A stretch of DNA of 56,883 nt from an uncultured Bacilli bacterium (GTDB lineage Bacteria; Bacillota_I; Bacilli_A; RF39; UBA660). Of the stretch, positions 41,158 through 49,047 are shown piece by piece. The DNA lies in contig CALVYD010000008.1 in the NCBI GenBank assembly GCA_944371995.1, forward strand, positions 1 through 56,883, in the 5' to 3' direction. The stretch's first letter is position 1. Each line of letters starts with the position of its first letter. The notes beneath the pieces were generated by a model. The model worked only from the letters and a program-made list of their open reading frames with translations, was not told the DNA's origin and searched no databases. A program made the position numbers and the translations under genes.

Positions 41158-41823
41158 TTAAATTGCAAGTTTACTTAATGCTACTTTAGCAGCTTCTTGC
41201 TCTGCTTCTTTTTTGGAACCTGATACTCCTACTCCATAAATGATATCATCTATTTTTACTTGTACTGTAAATGATTTGTTATGAGCAGGTCCTTCTTCTT
41301 TAATTAATTCATATTGCAGACTTTGTTGTGTTGTTTGTACATATTCTTGTAAAGCACTTTTATAATCACTAAAAAATGTAATATTAGGATCTTCAATATA
41401 TGGCACAATAATATTTAACACTGTTTTTCTGGCTGTTGCATATCCTAAATCTAAGTAGATTGCTCCAATTAATGCTTCAAAGATATCAGCAACAATCGCT
41501 TTTTTAAATTTTCCGCCTTCTTTTTCTTCTCCATGACCAACTCTAATATATTGATTTAATCCTAAGGACATCGAATATTCATATAATGCATTTTCACAAA
41601 CATAACTTGCTCTTACTTTTGTCATTTCTCCTTCTGTTTCTTTTTTATTAGAATAAAGATAATCTGCTACTACTAAATCTAGCACAGCATCTCCTAAAAA
41701 TTCTAATCTTTCATAATCTTGTTTTGCTTTATGTTCATTTGCGTAAGAACTGTGTGAAAATGCAGTTAAGTATAGCTTTTCATTTTTGGGAGTAATTTTT
41801 ATTTTTTTAAATAATTCGTCCAT
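41158..41823 (-). CDS. rnc: Ribonuclease III
   Basis: RNase III cleaves double-stranded RNA and processes rRNA. The 221-aa sequence has the signature ERLEFLGDAVLDLVV, the second catalytic part FEALIGAIYLDLG, and a C-terminal double-stranded RNA-binding domain (about 155-221) with GVSGSKKEAEQEAAKVAL. All four acidic catalytic positions appear to be present. The start follows GGTGATTAT. No acpP or smc gene, often linked to rnc, lies next to it. Confidence 0.95.
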   Translation of the reverse strand: MDELFKKIKITPKNEKLYLTAFSHSSYANEHKAKQDYERLEFLGDAVLDLVVADYLYSNKKETEGEMTKVRASYVCENALYEYSMSLGLNQYIRVGHGEEKEGGKFKKAIVADIFEALIGAIYLDLGYATARKTVLNIIVPYIEDPNITFFSDYKSALQEYVQTTQQSLQYELIKEEGPAHNKSFTVQVKIDDIIYGVGVSGSKKEAEQEAAKVALSKLAI

Positions 41824-41934
41824 ATAATCACCATATCTAGTATAACAAAAAACAAGAAATTAGTATACTTATAATTGCTATTTTATGTGGATTATAGTAA
41901 AATTAAATAGTAATATTATAACAGAGGGATTTCC

Positions 41935-43029
41935 ATGAAGAGGTTTTTTATCGCACTTATTCGCTTATATCAAAAGATACCTGGCAATTTTCATGCTAGT
42001 TGTAGATTTATACCGACTTGTTCTAATTATATGATAGAAGCTATCGAGCGATTTGGTGTAATTTATGGTGGTTATTTGGGAATTAAGAGAATTCTTAGAT
42101 GCCATCCTCTAGGTGGATATGGATTTGACCCTGTGCCAAAAGTAAGGAGAAAGAACATGAAAACAAAAAAATTATTATTACTATTTATATTATTTATTAC
42201 TGCTATTTTTACGACTACTGGTTGTAAGAGAGATGATATGGATGATATTCGTATTTTAGTAACTAACTATCCTAATGAATATATCACAGAAGAATTATAT
42301 GGAGATCACGCTAGTATTACTGCTGTTTATCCTGATGGTGTTGATACTGATACCTATCGCATTAATAATAAGCAAGAAAGAGATTTTAGTAATTATGATT
42401 TATTTATATATAATGGTTTAATTGAAAAAGAAAGCGATTTAACTTTTGATTTGCTAGATTTAAATCCAGATTTAAAAATCATTGATTCTGCTTATGTATT
42501 GGAAACTGATTATTCACCTGAGGAATTATGGTTGAATCCTGCATCGTTATTAATGATGGCACAAAATGTTCGCTTAGGATTAGAAGAATATGCTACTAGT
42601 ACTTATATTAAAAAAGATATTGATGAAAACTATGAAAAGTTGAAAGTTACACTATCTGAACTTGATGCAGATTACCGAGTTGCAGTTGAAAATACGGAAC
42701 ATAAAACTATTGTTGTTGCTACATCTACTTTAAAATATCTAGAAAAATTTGGTTTAAATGTTATTTGTATTGATAATGATGCTACTGATAAAACAGTTAG
42801 TGATGCCAGTGAATTGATTAGTAATGGTGAAATTTCTTACTTATATACGTTCGAGGGTGACGAGTTAAATGATAAAGCAAAACAATTACTTGCAGATTAT
42901 CCTGACTTGAAGGAACAAAAATTACATAAATTAAATATCTTAACTGATAGTGATCGAACTAATAAGAAAAATTATATTAATATTATGAACAATAATCTAG
43001 ATTTAATTAAGCAGGAGTTATATCAATAA
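41935..43029 (+). CDS. YidD fused to a ZnuA-like lipoprotein
   Basis: Residues 1-74 are a full Yid[35 protein letters not shown], then [18 protein letters not shown]. YidD helps insert membrane proteins. It lacks a stop and continues, through KVRRKN, into M75, which starts an intact lipoprotein (signal [12 protein letters not shown], lipobox TTGC) with a TroA/ZnuA-type solute-binding domain ([23 protein letters not shown]). The usual metal His residues appear lost (for example ELWLNP instead of H-x-W-L-D-P). An AAGGAG site lies just before M75 (42157), so the lipoprotein can also be made alone. A one-base shift would give CCA-AAA-TAA, the usual YidD end. Confidence 0.8.
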   Translation: MKRFFIALIRLYQKIPGNFHASCRFIPTCSNYMIEAIERFGVIYGGYLGIKRILRCHPLGGYGFDPVPKVRRKNMKTKKLLLLFILFITAIFTTTGCKRDDMDDIRILVTNYPNEYITEELYGDHASITAVYPDGVDTDTYRINNKQERDFSNYDLFIYNGLIEKESDLTFDLLDLNPDLKIIDSAYVLETDYSPEELWLNPASLLMMAQNVRLGLEEYATSTYIKKDIDENYEKLKVTLSELDADYRVAVENTEHKTIVVATSTLKYLEKFGLNVICIDNDATDKTVSDASELISNGEISYLYTFEGDELNDKAKQLLADYPDLKEQKLHKLNILTDSDRTNKKNYINIMNNNLDLIKQELYQ

Positions 43030-43044
43030 AATAATTTATAGTAA

Positions 43045-43077
43045 AAAAATAAAAGTCATGCAAATGACTTTTTTAAT
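43045..43077. terminator. Bidirectional intrinsic terminator
   Basis: AAAAGTCAT (43051-43059) pairs with ATGACTTTT (43064-43072) around a GCAA loop; A- and T-runs flank it. It ends the fusion gene and the convergent gene at 43073-43438. Confidence 0.85.
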
Positions 43078-43438
43078 TTTCTTCTTCTGCAATAACAATG
43101 TTTCCTTTATATTCAGAATATGTTGGAATGTTTTCTGTTGATCCTTCTGTTTTATCTCCTGTTGCTGTATTTGGAACAGTTACATTCTCTATGGAATTAT
43201 CATTGGTATTAGTATCGGAAGTGGATGATGAATCAGAGCTTTCTGTATCTGTTTCTGTGGTATCTACATCTAAAGTAGGTTCCTCTTCTTTATCTACGGT
43301 AGTAGTCTCTTCTGTTTTATTTCCATTATCTACTTTAGAAACGTCTGGTTCACTAAATTTATTAATAACAGAAATCACCAATAGTCCTCCTGCGATTATT
43401 AATACTAATAAAATAATATAACGAATATAATTTCTCAT
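43073..43438 (-). CDS. Single-pass protein with acidic Ser/Thr tail
   Basis: Not recognised. One N-terminal membrane segment (about 5-25) is followed by a disordered outer tail of about 95 residues rich in Thr, Ser, Asp, Glu and Asn (TTETDTESSDSSSTSDTNTN). No folded domain is seen. Such tails are often surface spacers. The start follows GAGGTGGAAGT and the terminator at 43045 ends it, so it is monocistronic. Confidence 0.6.
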   Translation of the reverse strand: MRNYIRYIILLVLIIAGGLLVISVINKFSEPDVSKVDNGNKTEETTTVDKEEEPTLDVDTTETDTESSDSSSTSDTNTNDNSIENVTVPNTATGDKTEGSTENIPTYSEYKGNIVIAEEEN

Positions 43439-43496
43439 ACTTCCACCTCTTTTTTATTACTCTATTATACTTATTTTTTTTCTTTTTGCAAGTAAT

Positions 43497-44032
43497 TTAT
43501 AATTTTTTTATTATTCTGCAGGGATTCCCTACTGCTAATACATTAGATGGAATATCTTTGGTTACTACACTGCCAGCACCTATTACGGTGTTATCTCCAA
43601 TATTTACACCTGGTAGAATCGTTGTATTTCCTCCTATCCAAACATTATTTCCAATGGAGATAGGGACGCCTTTTTCTAGATTTTTATTTCTTCTTTCTAC
43701 GTCTAATGGATGAGTTGCTGCATAAATATTTACGCTAGGTCCTATGAAGACATTATTTCCTATACTCACTTTCGCTGTATCTAAGATAGTTAGATTATAA
43801 TTAGCATAAAAATTATCCCTTATTGTAATAAAATAACCATAATCACAATGAAATGGTTGTTCTATCGTGAAATTTTTTCCAATACTATTAAATAGTTTTT
43901 TATCAACTCTTGCCTTTGTTCAAATTCTTTTGGATCTAGTAAATTATGTTCATGGCATAGTCTTTGAGCATATAAATGTTTTTGTTGCATTTCTTTATCA
44001 TCTGTTAAATTGTAATATTCATCTTCTTTCAT
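43497..44032 (-). pseudogene. Frameshifted maltose/galactoside O-acetyltransferase
   Basis: From ATG 44032 (after GGGAGGATAACT) the frame reads MKEDEYYNLTDDKEMQQKHL and AQRLCHEHNLLDPKEFEQRQ, the N-terminal domain of sugar O-acetyltransferases. It then loses frame in an A6 tract near 43896-43903. The next frame gives LFNSIGKNFTIEQPFHCDYG and a full left-handed beta-helix to residue about 180, with hexapeptide repeats VSIGNNVFIGPSVNIYAATH, VWIGGNTTILPGVNIG and GAGSVVTKDIP. Adding one A restores the gene. It is a real one-base frameshift or a base-calling error. Confidence 0.85.
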
Positions 44033-44117
44033 AGTTATCCTCCCTTTTTATTATACCAAATAGAAGGTGCTTAATCTATGAATTTAATATAATATTTTCA
44101 TTATTCTTATTTAAATT

Positions 44118-44154
44118 TAAATAAACAGTTATAGATTTTATACCTATAACTGTT
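44118..44154 (-). terminator. Intrinsic terminator of the paralogue pair
   Basis: AACAGTTATA (44124-44133) pairs with TATAACTGTT (44145-44154), 10 bp around an 11-nt loop. The T-run on the minus strand is interrupted (TTTATTTA), so it is moderate. Confidence 0.65.
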
Positions 44155-44157
44155 ATT

Positions 44158-44826
44158 TTATATTAAACCTTGTTTTTTTAAATATATTTTTCTATTTTCT
44201 CGATAAGATTTTCTCTCATTTTGATAAATAGATTTAGGAAAAGCTACTTCTTCTGCTACTAAATTTAGATACTCTTCTTCTTTATTTATAGTAAAGTATG
44301 TTGTAGGATTTTTTGATAATTCTAAAATTCTCTGAGTAACAGTTAGGCTACGAGTCATGGTATCATCAATACGATTGATATTATCTCCAGTAATTTGTAA
44401 TAGATCTTTATCACCATAAGCATAGTAAGATGGCATGATGTCATATTTTTCTAATAGCTTTTCTACTTCTTTATTTTTTTCATTTTCTTTTGGTGTAGGA
44501 TAACTGGTTGGATAATTTCCAATATATTCTACCATCCTACAACAGTCCAGTCCTGCTCTTCTACAAATTTCTAAGGCTTTCTTATAAATTTCATGATTCT
44601 CTTTAGCCTTTTGTAAACCGAACTGTAACATTGTCTTTTTATCACTAGTTATTTGATATAGGTCTGATGACATAATCTCGCTCGTTACCTCTTCTTTTAC
44701 TGTTTCCCATTCAGGTATTTGGCATGATAAAAAAATCCCTCTTACATCGTCATAGTCAGAAATTTCTTCTAATATTTTAGTGTAATCATAGATGCTTTTT
44801 GGTTCTAATTTTTTCTTTTGTTCCAT
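44158..44826 (-). CDS. Unrecognised protein, paralogue pair member A
   Basis: Not recognised. A soluble, helical 222-aa protein. It resembles the next gene upstream: CRRAGLDCCRMVEYIGNYPT aligns with CKKTGITYGNLIRYIDRYPD, VEKLLEKYDI with FEQLLAQNNI, and VAEEVAFPKSI with VKDEIAIPESI. So the two come from one duplication. GAAGGTAACAGT precedes the ATG at 44826. The gap to the upstream gene is 36 nt, so they are likely co-transcribed. Confidence 0.6.
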   Translation of the reverse strand: MEQKKKLEPKSIYDYTKILEEISDYDDVRGIFLSCQIPEWETVKEEVTSEIMSSDLYQITSDKKTMLQFGLQKAKENHEIYKKALEICRRAGLDCCRMVEYIGNYPTSYPTPKENEKNKEVEKLLEKYDIMPSYYAYGDKDLLQITGDNINRIDDTMTRSLTVTQRILELSKNPTTYFTINKEEEYLNLVAEEVAFPKSIYQNERKSYRENRKIYLKKQGLI

Positions 44827-44862
44827 ACTGTTACCTTCGTCCTTATTTTACTATTTTATTAC

Positions 44863-45492
44863 TTATGTGTAAATTGTTTTCTTTACTTTTACCAGATAGT
44901 GATTATTTTCTTTTTCTATAGATTCTGGTATCGCTATTTCATCTTTTACTGTTTGCAATAGCATCATTCCACTAACATCTTCAAAATACGATTCTGGTAA
45001 AGCGATATTTCTACATAGTGTATTCATCACACTATAAGTGTTAGAAAAGGCATAGCATATTCTGATGATATCTTGCCCTTTTATTTGTGCTTCTTGGAAT
45101 AATGATTTCTTTAACCAGATGTTATTTTGAGCTAGTAACTGTTCAAATGTTTGTTTTTCTTCTTTATTTACTGCATCCGGATAGCGATCAATATAGCGAA
45201 TTAAATTACCATAAGTAATTCCTGTTTTTTTACATAAATCAAAAGCGTCATTATAAGCTAAATAGGTATTTACTATCCTATCACTTACTTTATCTATATC
45301 ACCTACAAATAAATGTTTTTGGTCTATTAGTAATTGTCTAAGGCGTAAGTGTTCCCAATCAAAATATGGAAATTCTGTCATATGAAACATATCTAACAAT
45401 TCTTCAGGTTCTAGTATACCGTCAGTTATTTTTTCATGATTATAATATTTATCTAATTCATAATTAAAATTTAAATATTGAGGTGCTTGCAC
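44863..45492 (-). CDS. Unrecognised protein, paralogue pair member B
   Basis: Not recognised. A 209-aa soluble, helical protein paralogous to the gene at 44158-44826 (shared C-K-K-T-G...I-R-Y-I-D-R-Y-P, VKDEIAIPESI). The N-terminal part (about 1-70) is less alike. The start is a GTG at 45492, with AAAGGAG 11 nt upstream. It lies 18 nt downstream of the bceS-like gene, so it is likely in the same transcript and may be linked to that module, but no function is visible. Confidence 0.6.
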   Translation of the reverse strand: MQAPQYLNFNYELDKYYNHEKITDGILEPEELLDMFHMTEFPYFDWEHLRLRQLLIDQKHLFVGDIDKVSDRIVNTYLAYNDAFDLCKKTGITYGNLIRYIDRYPDAVNKEEKQTFEQLLAQNNIWLKKSLFQEAQIKGQDIIRICYAFSNTYSVMNTLCRNIALPESYFEDVSGMMLLQTVKDEIAIPESIEKENNHYLVKVKKTIYT

Positions 45493-45510
45493 TTTTTCTT
45501 TTCTCCTTTC

Positions 45511-46500
45511 TTATTCATGTAGCGAACTTTTCGGGAAGACGATACTAACTATTGTGTATTCTTTTTCTTTACTTTCTATTGCAATATTTAGGTGTAGTCT
45601 ATCACATAGTTTCTTACACAAATATAATCCTATGCCAGTAGAATGTTCTTTTTTTCTATTGCTCCCTGTGAAACCTTTATCAAATACTCTAGAGATGTCA
45701 CTTTCTTTGATACCGCAACCGTTGTCCTTAATTTCTAAAATTACTTTATTTTTATCTTCTATTACATTCATTTGGATTTTCTTTTCTTTCTTATCCATAT
45801 ATTTTATAGAATTATTGATAATTTGATTTAGAATAAATATCACCCATTTTTCATCGGTTGCGACTATAACATCTGAATTCTCTACTTCAACTATAATATT
45901 ATTTGCTAATAGATAATCTTTATTCTGCATCATTACTTGATGAATGATTTCAGATAATTTTATTTTCTTTACAAAATAATCTTTTTCGGTATTTTCACTT
46001 CTAGCATAGAATAATACCTGTTCTACTAAATTATCTATCTTTTTTACTTCTTGTTTTAATTCTTGGTCTTTTTTATTATCACTATATAATGATATTGCTG
46101 CTAATGGAGTTTTTACTTCGTGTACGAATGTTTCAATATACTCCTCATAGTCTTGATATTTATGTTCTAATTCTGTAATCTTATCATTCATGGCTTTCGT
46201 TGCTTTCTTTAAAACATAATAATAGGCTTCATTTTCTAGATTTTTTGGTTTTTTAATTAGTTCTGATACTAAATACTTTTCATCTAACTCATCTACTATA
46301 TTTTTAATCTTCTGATTTTTCTTTTTTATTAGTAAATAACTAATTATGAGGTAAATAAATAATAAAGTCAGGTATAGAACTAAAGATAACGTTAAAAAGC
46401 TAGTATCCATATTTAATAAAAACATAATAATTAATTGCAATAAAACAAATGCTAGGTACCAGAGGATTAAAGCAATTTTTTCTTCTATGTAATTTATCAT
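45511..46500 (-). CDS. Sensor histidine kinase, BceS-type
   Basis: A 329-aa kinase of the intramembrane-sensing type. Two membrane segments (about 9-30 and 33-58) have almost no outer loop between them, so the signal comes from the partner transporter, as in BceS. The DHp domain has the phosphorylated His in FVHEVKTPLAA (H127). The ATPase domain has NQIINNSIKYM, DNGCGIKESD and GFTGSNRKKEHSTGIGLYL. The ATG overlaps the regulator stop by 4 nt, so the two genes are one unit. It most likely responds to cell-wall-active peptide antibiotics. Confidence 0.9.
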   Translation of the reverse strand: MINYIEEKIALILWYLAFVLLQLIIMFLLNMDTSFLTLSLVLYLTLLFIYLIISYLLIKKKNQKIKNIVDELDEKYLVSELIKKPKNLENEAYYYVLKKATKAMNDKITELEHKYQDYEEYIETFVHEVKTPLAAISLYSDNKKDQELKQEVKKIDNLVEQVLFYARSENTEKDYFVKKIKLSEIIHQVMMQNKDYLLANNIIVEVENSDVIVATDEKWVIFILNQIINNSIKYMDKKEKKIQMNVIEDKNKVILEIKDNGCGIKESDISRVFDKGFTGSNRKKEHSTGIGLYLCKKLCDRLHLNIAIESKEKEYTIVSIVFPKSSLHE

Positions 46501-47162
46501 CCTATTTTATATCCTTTCTTACGTATTGTAGTTATAAAATCTTGTAGTCCAATTTCTTCTAGTTTTTTACGTAATCTATTAATATTTACTGTTAAAATAT
46601 TATCATCTAAATAGTATTTTTCATTCCATAGATAATCTAGAAGTTCTTCTTTGGTAATTATTTTTTTAGGATTTATGAAAAAGTAATATAGAATTCGAAA
46701 TTCATTTCTAGTTAGTTCTACTTCATTATCTTGATATTTTACTAAAGATAAATGTAAGTCTAAAGTAACATTATCTAGTTTTATTTCCTTATATTGAACT
46801 GGATCTTGTTTTTTTATTGTTCTTTTTATTTTTTCTAATAAAATATCCTTATTATATGGTTTAGTAATAAAGTCATCTCCACCTGATATAATACTTTTTA
46901 ATTCACTTTCTTCTCCGGTACAACTTGTTACAAAAATAATAGGAACAGACTCTTTCTCTTTTACTTTTTTACAGATATCAAACCCGTTTTGGTTTGGTAA
47001 GTTAATATCTAATAAAATTAAGTCTTTTTCTGTTTTATTAATTTCTTCTATTATATCTTTAGTAAAATCTTCTATCAGGGTTATTTCATATTGATGATGT
47101 TCTAATAGTGTTTTTAATTCTTGTCTTATTTTAATATCATCTTCTACAATTAATATTTTCAT
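46497..47162 (-). CDS. OmpR-family response regulator, BceR-type
   Basis: A 221-aa regulator: receiver domain (1-115) with the phosphorylation site D52 in LILLDINLPNQNG, acidic pocket EDD at 7-9 and K in FITKPYN. The winged-helix domain (about 130-221) has VELTRNEFRILYYFF and LTVNINRLRKKLEEIG. It pairs with the kinase at 45511 and probably binds the box at 52008-52021 upstream of the transporter genes. AGGAGGCATT precedes the ATG. Confidence 0.92.
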   Translation of the reverse strand: MKILIVEDDIKIRQELKTLLEHHQYEITLIEDFTKDIIEEINKTEKDLILLDINLPNQNGFDICKKVKEKESVPIIFVTSCTGEESELKSIISGGDDFITKPYNKDILLEKIKRTIKKQDPVQYKEIKLDNVTLDLHLSLVKYQDNEVELTRNEFRILYYFFINPKKIITKEELLDYLWNEKYYLDDNILTVNINRLRKKLEEIGLQDFITTIRKKGYKIG

Positions 47163-47205
47163 AATGCCTCCTAGATTTTTATAATAACTGTATCTATCAC
47201 TTTCT

Positions 47206-48024
47206 TTATTGTACCATATTTTTAAATATTATATAAGAGAGCAATGCTCCTACTACATTTAATATGATATCATCTATATCAAACATCCCTACATTTAAAA
47301 GTAATTGTAATAATTCTTTTATAAAAGAAATCGATAGACAAATTAAAATAATTCTTTTTATATTTATTGTTTTAGAGAAAAGAATTGGTAAGAAGATACC
47401 TAATGGTATGAATAATAGCATGTCTAAGATTAAATAGTTGAATAGATAAGTGATTCCTTGTGATTTTGTTACTAAGAGAGTTATTGTTTCTATGATGGAA
47501 GAAAAAGGAATGATATTTGCTTCTATTTGTAATTTGGAATAAATGGTACCTGATATTAGTTTTGTATAAATTGTTGTAGATAGTAAAAATATAATATATA
47601 AAATAAAGAGTAGCCAGGTTATTTTCTTTTTTAAGTATTGATTTTTTTCTTTTTTTAGAAATAGTAAATAGGCAATTAATATAAATATTGATCCTATTAA
47701 AATATACTCTGTTCTAAAACAAGATAGCATTAAAGAAACAGAGATAATTGTTCCTGGAATTAATAGACATAAAATAATGATTATTTTATCAGTTATGTTT
47801 AATCCTTGCCTAGCATGTTCTTCTCCTGATAAAATATCTGATATATTAAGTTCTAATATAGCGCTTAACTCTTGTAATAGAGAAATATCTGGTGCTCTTA
47901 GTCCTCTTTCCCAGTTAGAGATTGCTCTATCCGTGATATGAAGTTTATCAGCTAGCTCTTGTTGCGTCATGTTCTTTTCTAATCTTTTCTTTTTTATTAG
48001 TAATCCAACTTTTTTACAATCCAT
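47206..48024 (-). CDS. XRE regulator fused to a VanZ domain
   Basis: The N-terminal 65 residues are a Cro/CI-type HTH (LIKKKRLEKNMTQQELADKL, then HITDRAISNWERGLRAPDIS). Residues 80-272 hold seven or so membrane segments. The last 110 match VanZ: NIIPFSSI, LLFIPLGIFLPILF, then KELLQLLLNVGMFDIDDIIL and NVVGALLSYIIF. VanZ is linked to glycopeptide resistance; a DNA-binding head on it is unusual. It starts at ATG 48024 after AGGTGATAAT and lies between the regulator and the transporter, so it may sense antibiotic or membrane state. Confidence 0.85.
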   Translation of the reverse strand: MDCKKVGLLIKKKRLEKNMTQQELADKLHITDRAISNWERGLRAPDISLLQELSAILELNISDILSGEEHARQGLNITDKIIIILCLLIPGTIISVSLMLSCFRTEYILIGSIFILIAYLLFLKKEKNQYLKKKITWLLFILYIIFLLSTTIYTKLISGTIYSKLQIEANIIPFSSIIETITLLVTKSQGITYLFNYLILDMLLFIPLGIFLPILFSKTINIKRIILICLSISFIKELLQLLLNVGMFDIDDIILNVVGALLSYIIFKNMVQ

Positions 48025-48126
48025 ATTATCACCTACCTAATGTAAGTATATCTTATTCTTTTAAAATTTACACCAAACAAAGTGTGGAGAAGAAGACGTC
48101 ACAACTCTTAATAAAGATAATCACTA

Positions 48127-48924
48127 TCATATTTTCTTTCCACTTCGTTTTATGTTAGCTCTATCATAATATAATGCTAATGTTAATAATTTATTTTTAG
48201 GACTGACATTAGGTATCGTATTTTTTAGTGTATTAAACTTTTGCTGTACTTCCTTATATGTTAATTTTGCTATTACCTCACCATATAATATTTTGTCTAT
48301 TGACTCTTTAGAATCATACAATGCATTAGATGCAATATCTAAAACTTCATCACCTTTTTCTAAATAAGCATGATAATGTCCGCCATAAAAGAAGTTCGGC
48401 ATATACGATAGCACTGCTTGATAATCATGATTTTCACATAAAAAATCATAACTTCTCTCATAACATTGACCCGTCAAATCCTTCTTAAAAATATGAAACG
48501 ATTTTGAATTAGAAAAAATATCACTCGCTTGATAGACTTCAACAGTTCCTAAAGTAGTATCTAAAATATATCTTGATTTATCTTTTTTTATATCATAAAC
48601 TCCTGGCCATAATAAAGGATTAATACCATCAATATGGTCTCTTTTAGTTGCTAGTAAATAATAAATTGCATTATGGATTGACATAGAATAATTAAAATGA
48701 TAGAAATCTAACACCTCAAGAAAAACTTTTTCATCAACCGATTCCTTTATTGAAAAATATTCATATAACAAATCTTCTATAGAATTTTCTCCCTGGTCTG
48801 ATAGTTCAACTTTACATGTTCTTTTTAGATACTCTGAAATAACTTCTTCGGCAATTAAGTTATCTTTTCGTCTTGGTTTTCTCTCACGCAATTCCATCTG
48901 TTGGCAAAAATCATTATATTTCAT
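48127..48924 (-). CDS. Unrecognised protein with Cys-His-Asp pattern
   Basis: A 265-aa soluble protein. The C-terminal half shows TGQCYERSYDFLCENH (C154), GGHYHAYLEKGDEVLDIASN (H183 or H185, D196). This order and spacing look like a transglutaminase or papain-like cysteine enzyme (C-H-D triad), as in several bacterial toxin and peptidase families. The first 120 residues are helical. No signal peptide is seen. It lies between the XRE-VanZ gene and the permease, and AGGTGATTTT precedes its ATG. The enzyme call is inference from pattern only. Confidence 0.5.
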   Translation of the reverse strand: MKYNDFCQQMELRERKPRRKDNLIAEEVISEYLKRTCKVELSDQGENSIEDLLYEYFSIKESVDEKVFLEVLDFYHFNYSMSIHNAIYYLLATKRDHIDGINPLLWPGVYDIKKDKSRYILDTTLGTVEVYQASDIFSNSKSFHIFKKDLTGQCYERSYDFLCENHDYQAVLSYMPNFFYGGHYHAYLEKGDEVLDIASNALYDSKESIDKILYGEVIAKLTYKEVQQKFNTLKNTIPNVSPKNKLLTLALYYDRANIKRSGKKI

Positions 48925-49025
48925 AAAATCACCTATATCTACATAATCAGCCTAGAAATTGTTAACTATTATAACATATATTCTATATTTTAAAATTAAT
49001 TTTTTAGTTTACAAATAGCTACTAA

Positions 49026-49047
49026 GAAAAAAACTCCTAATGGAGTT
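49026..49047 (-). terminator. Intrinsic terminator of the Bce transporter genes
   Basis: AACTCC (49032-49037) pairs with GGAGTT (49042-49047) around a TAAT loop, and on the minus strand T7 follows. The stem overlaps the stop of the permease gene. Confidence 0.85.

Noticed and set aside
43098-43421. Plus-strand gene opposite the acidic Ser/Thr tail
   Set aside because: It is a mirror of the repetitive codons of the minus-strand gene, with no ribosome site, and its product has only a low-complexity pattern.
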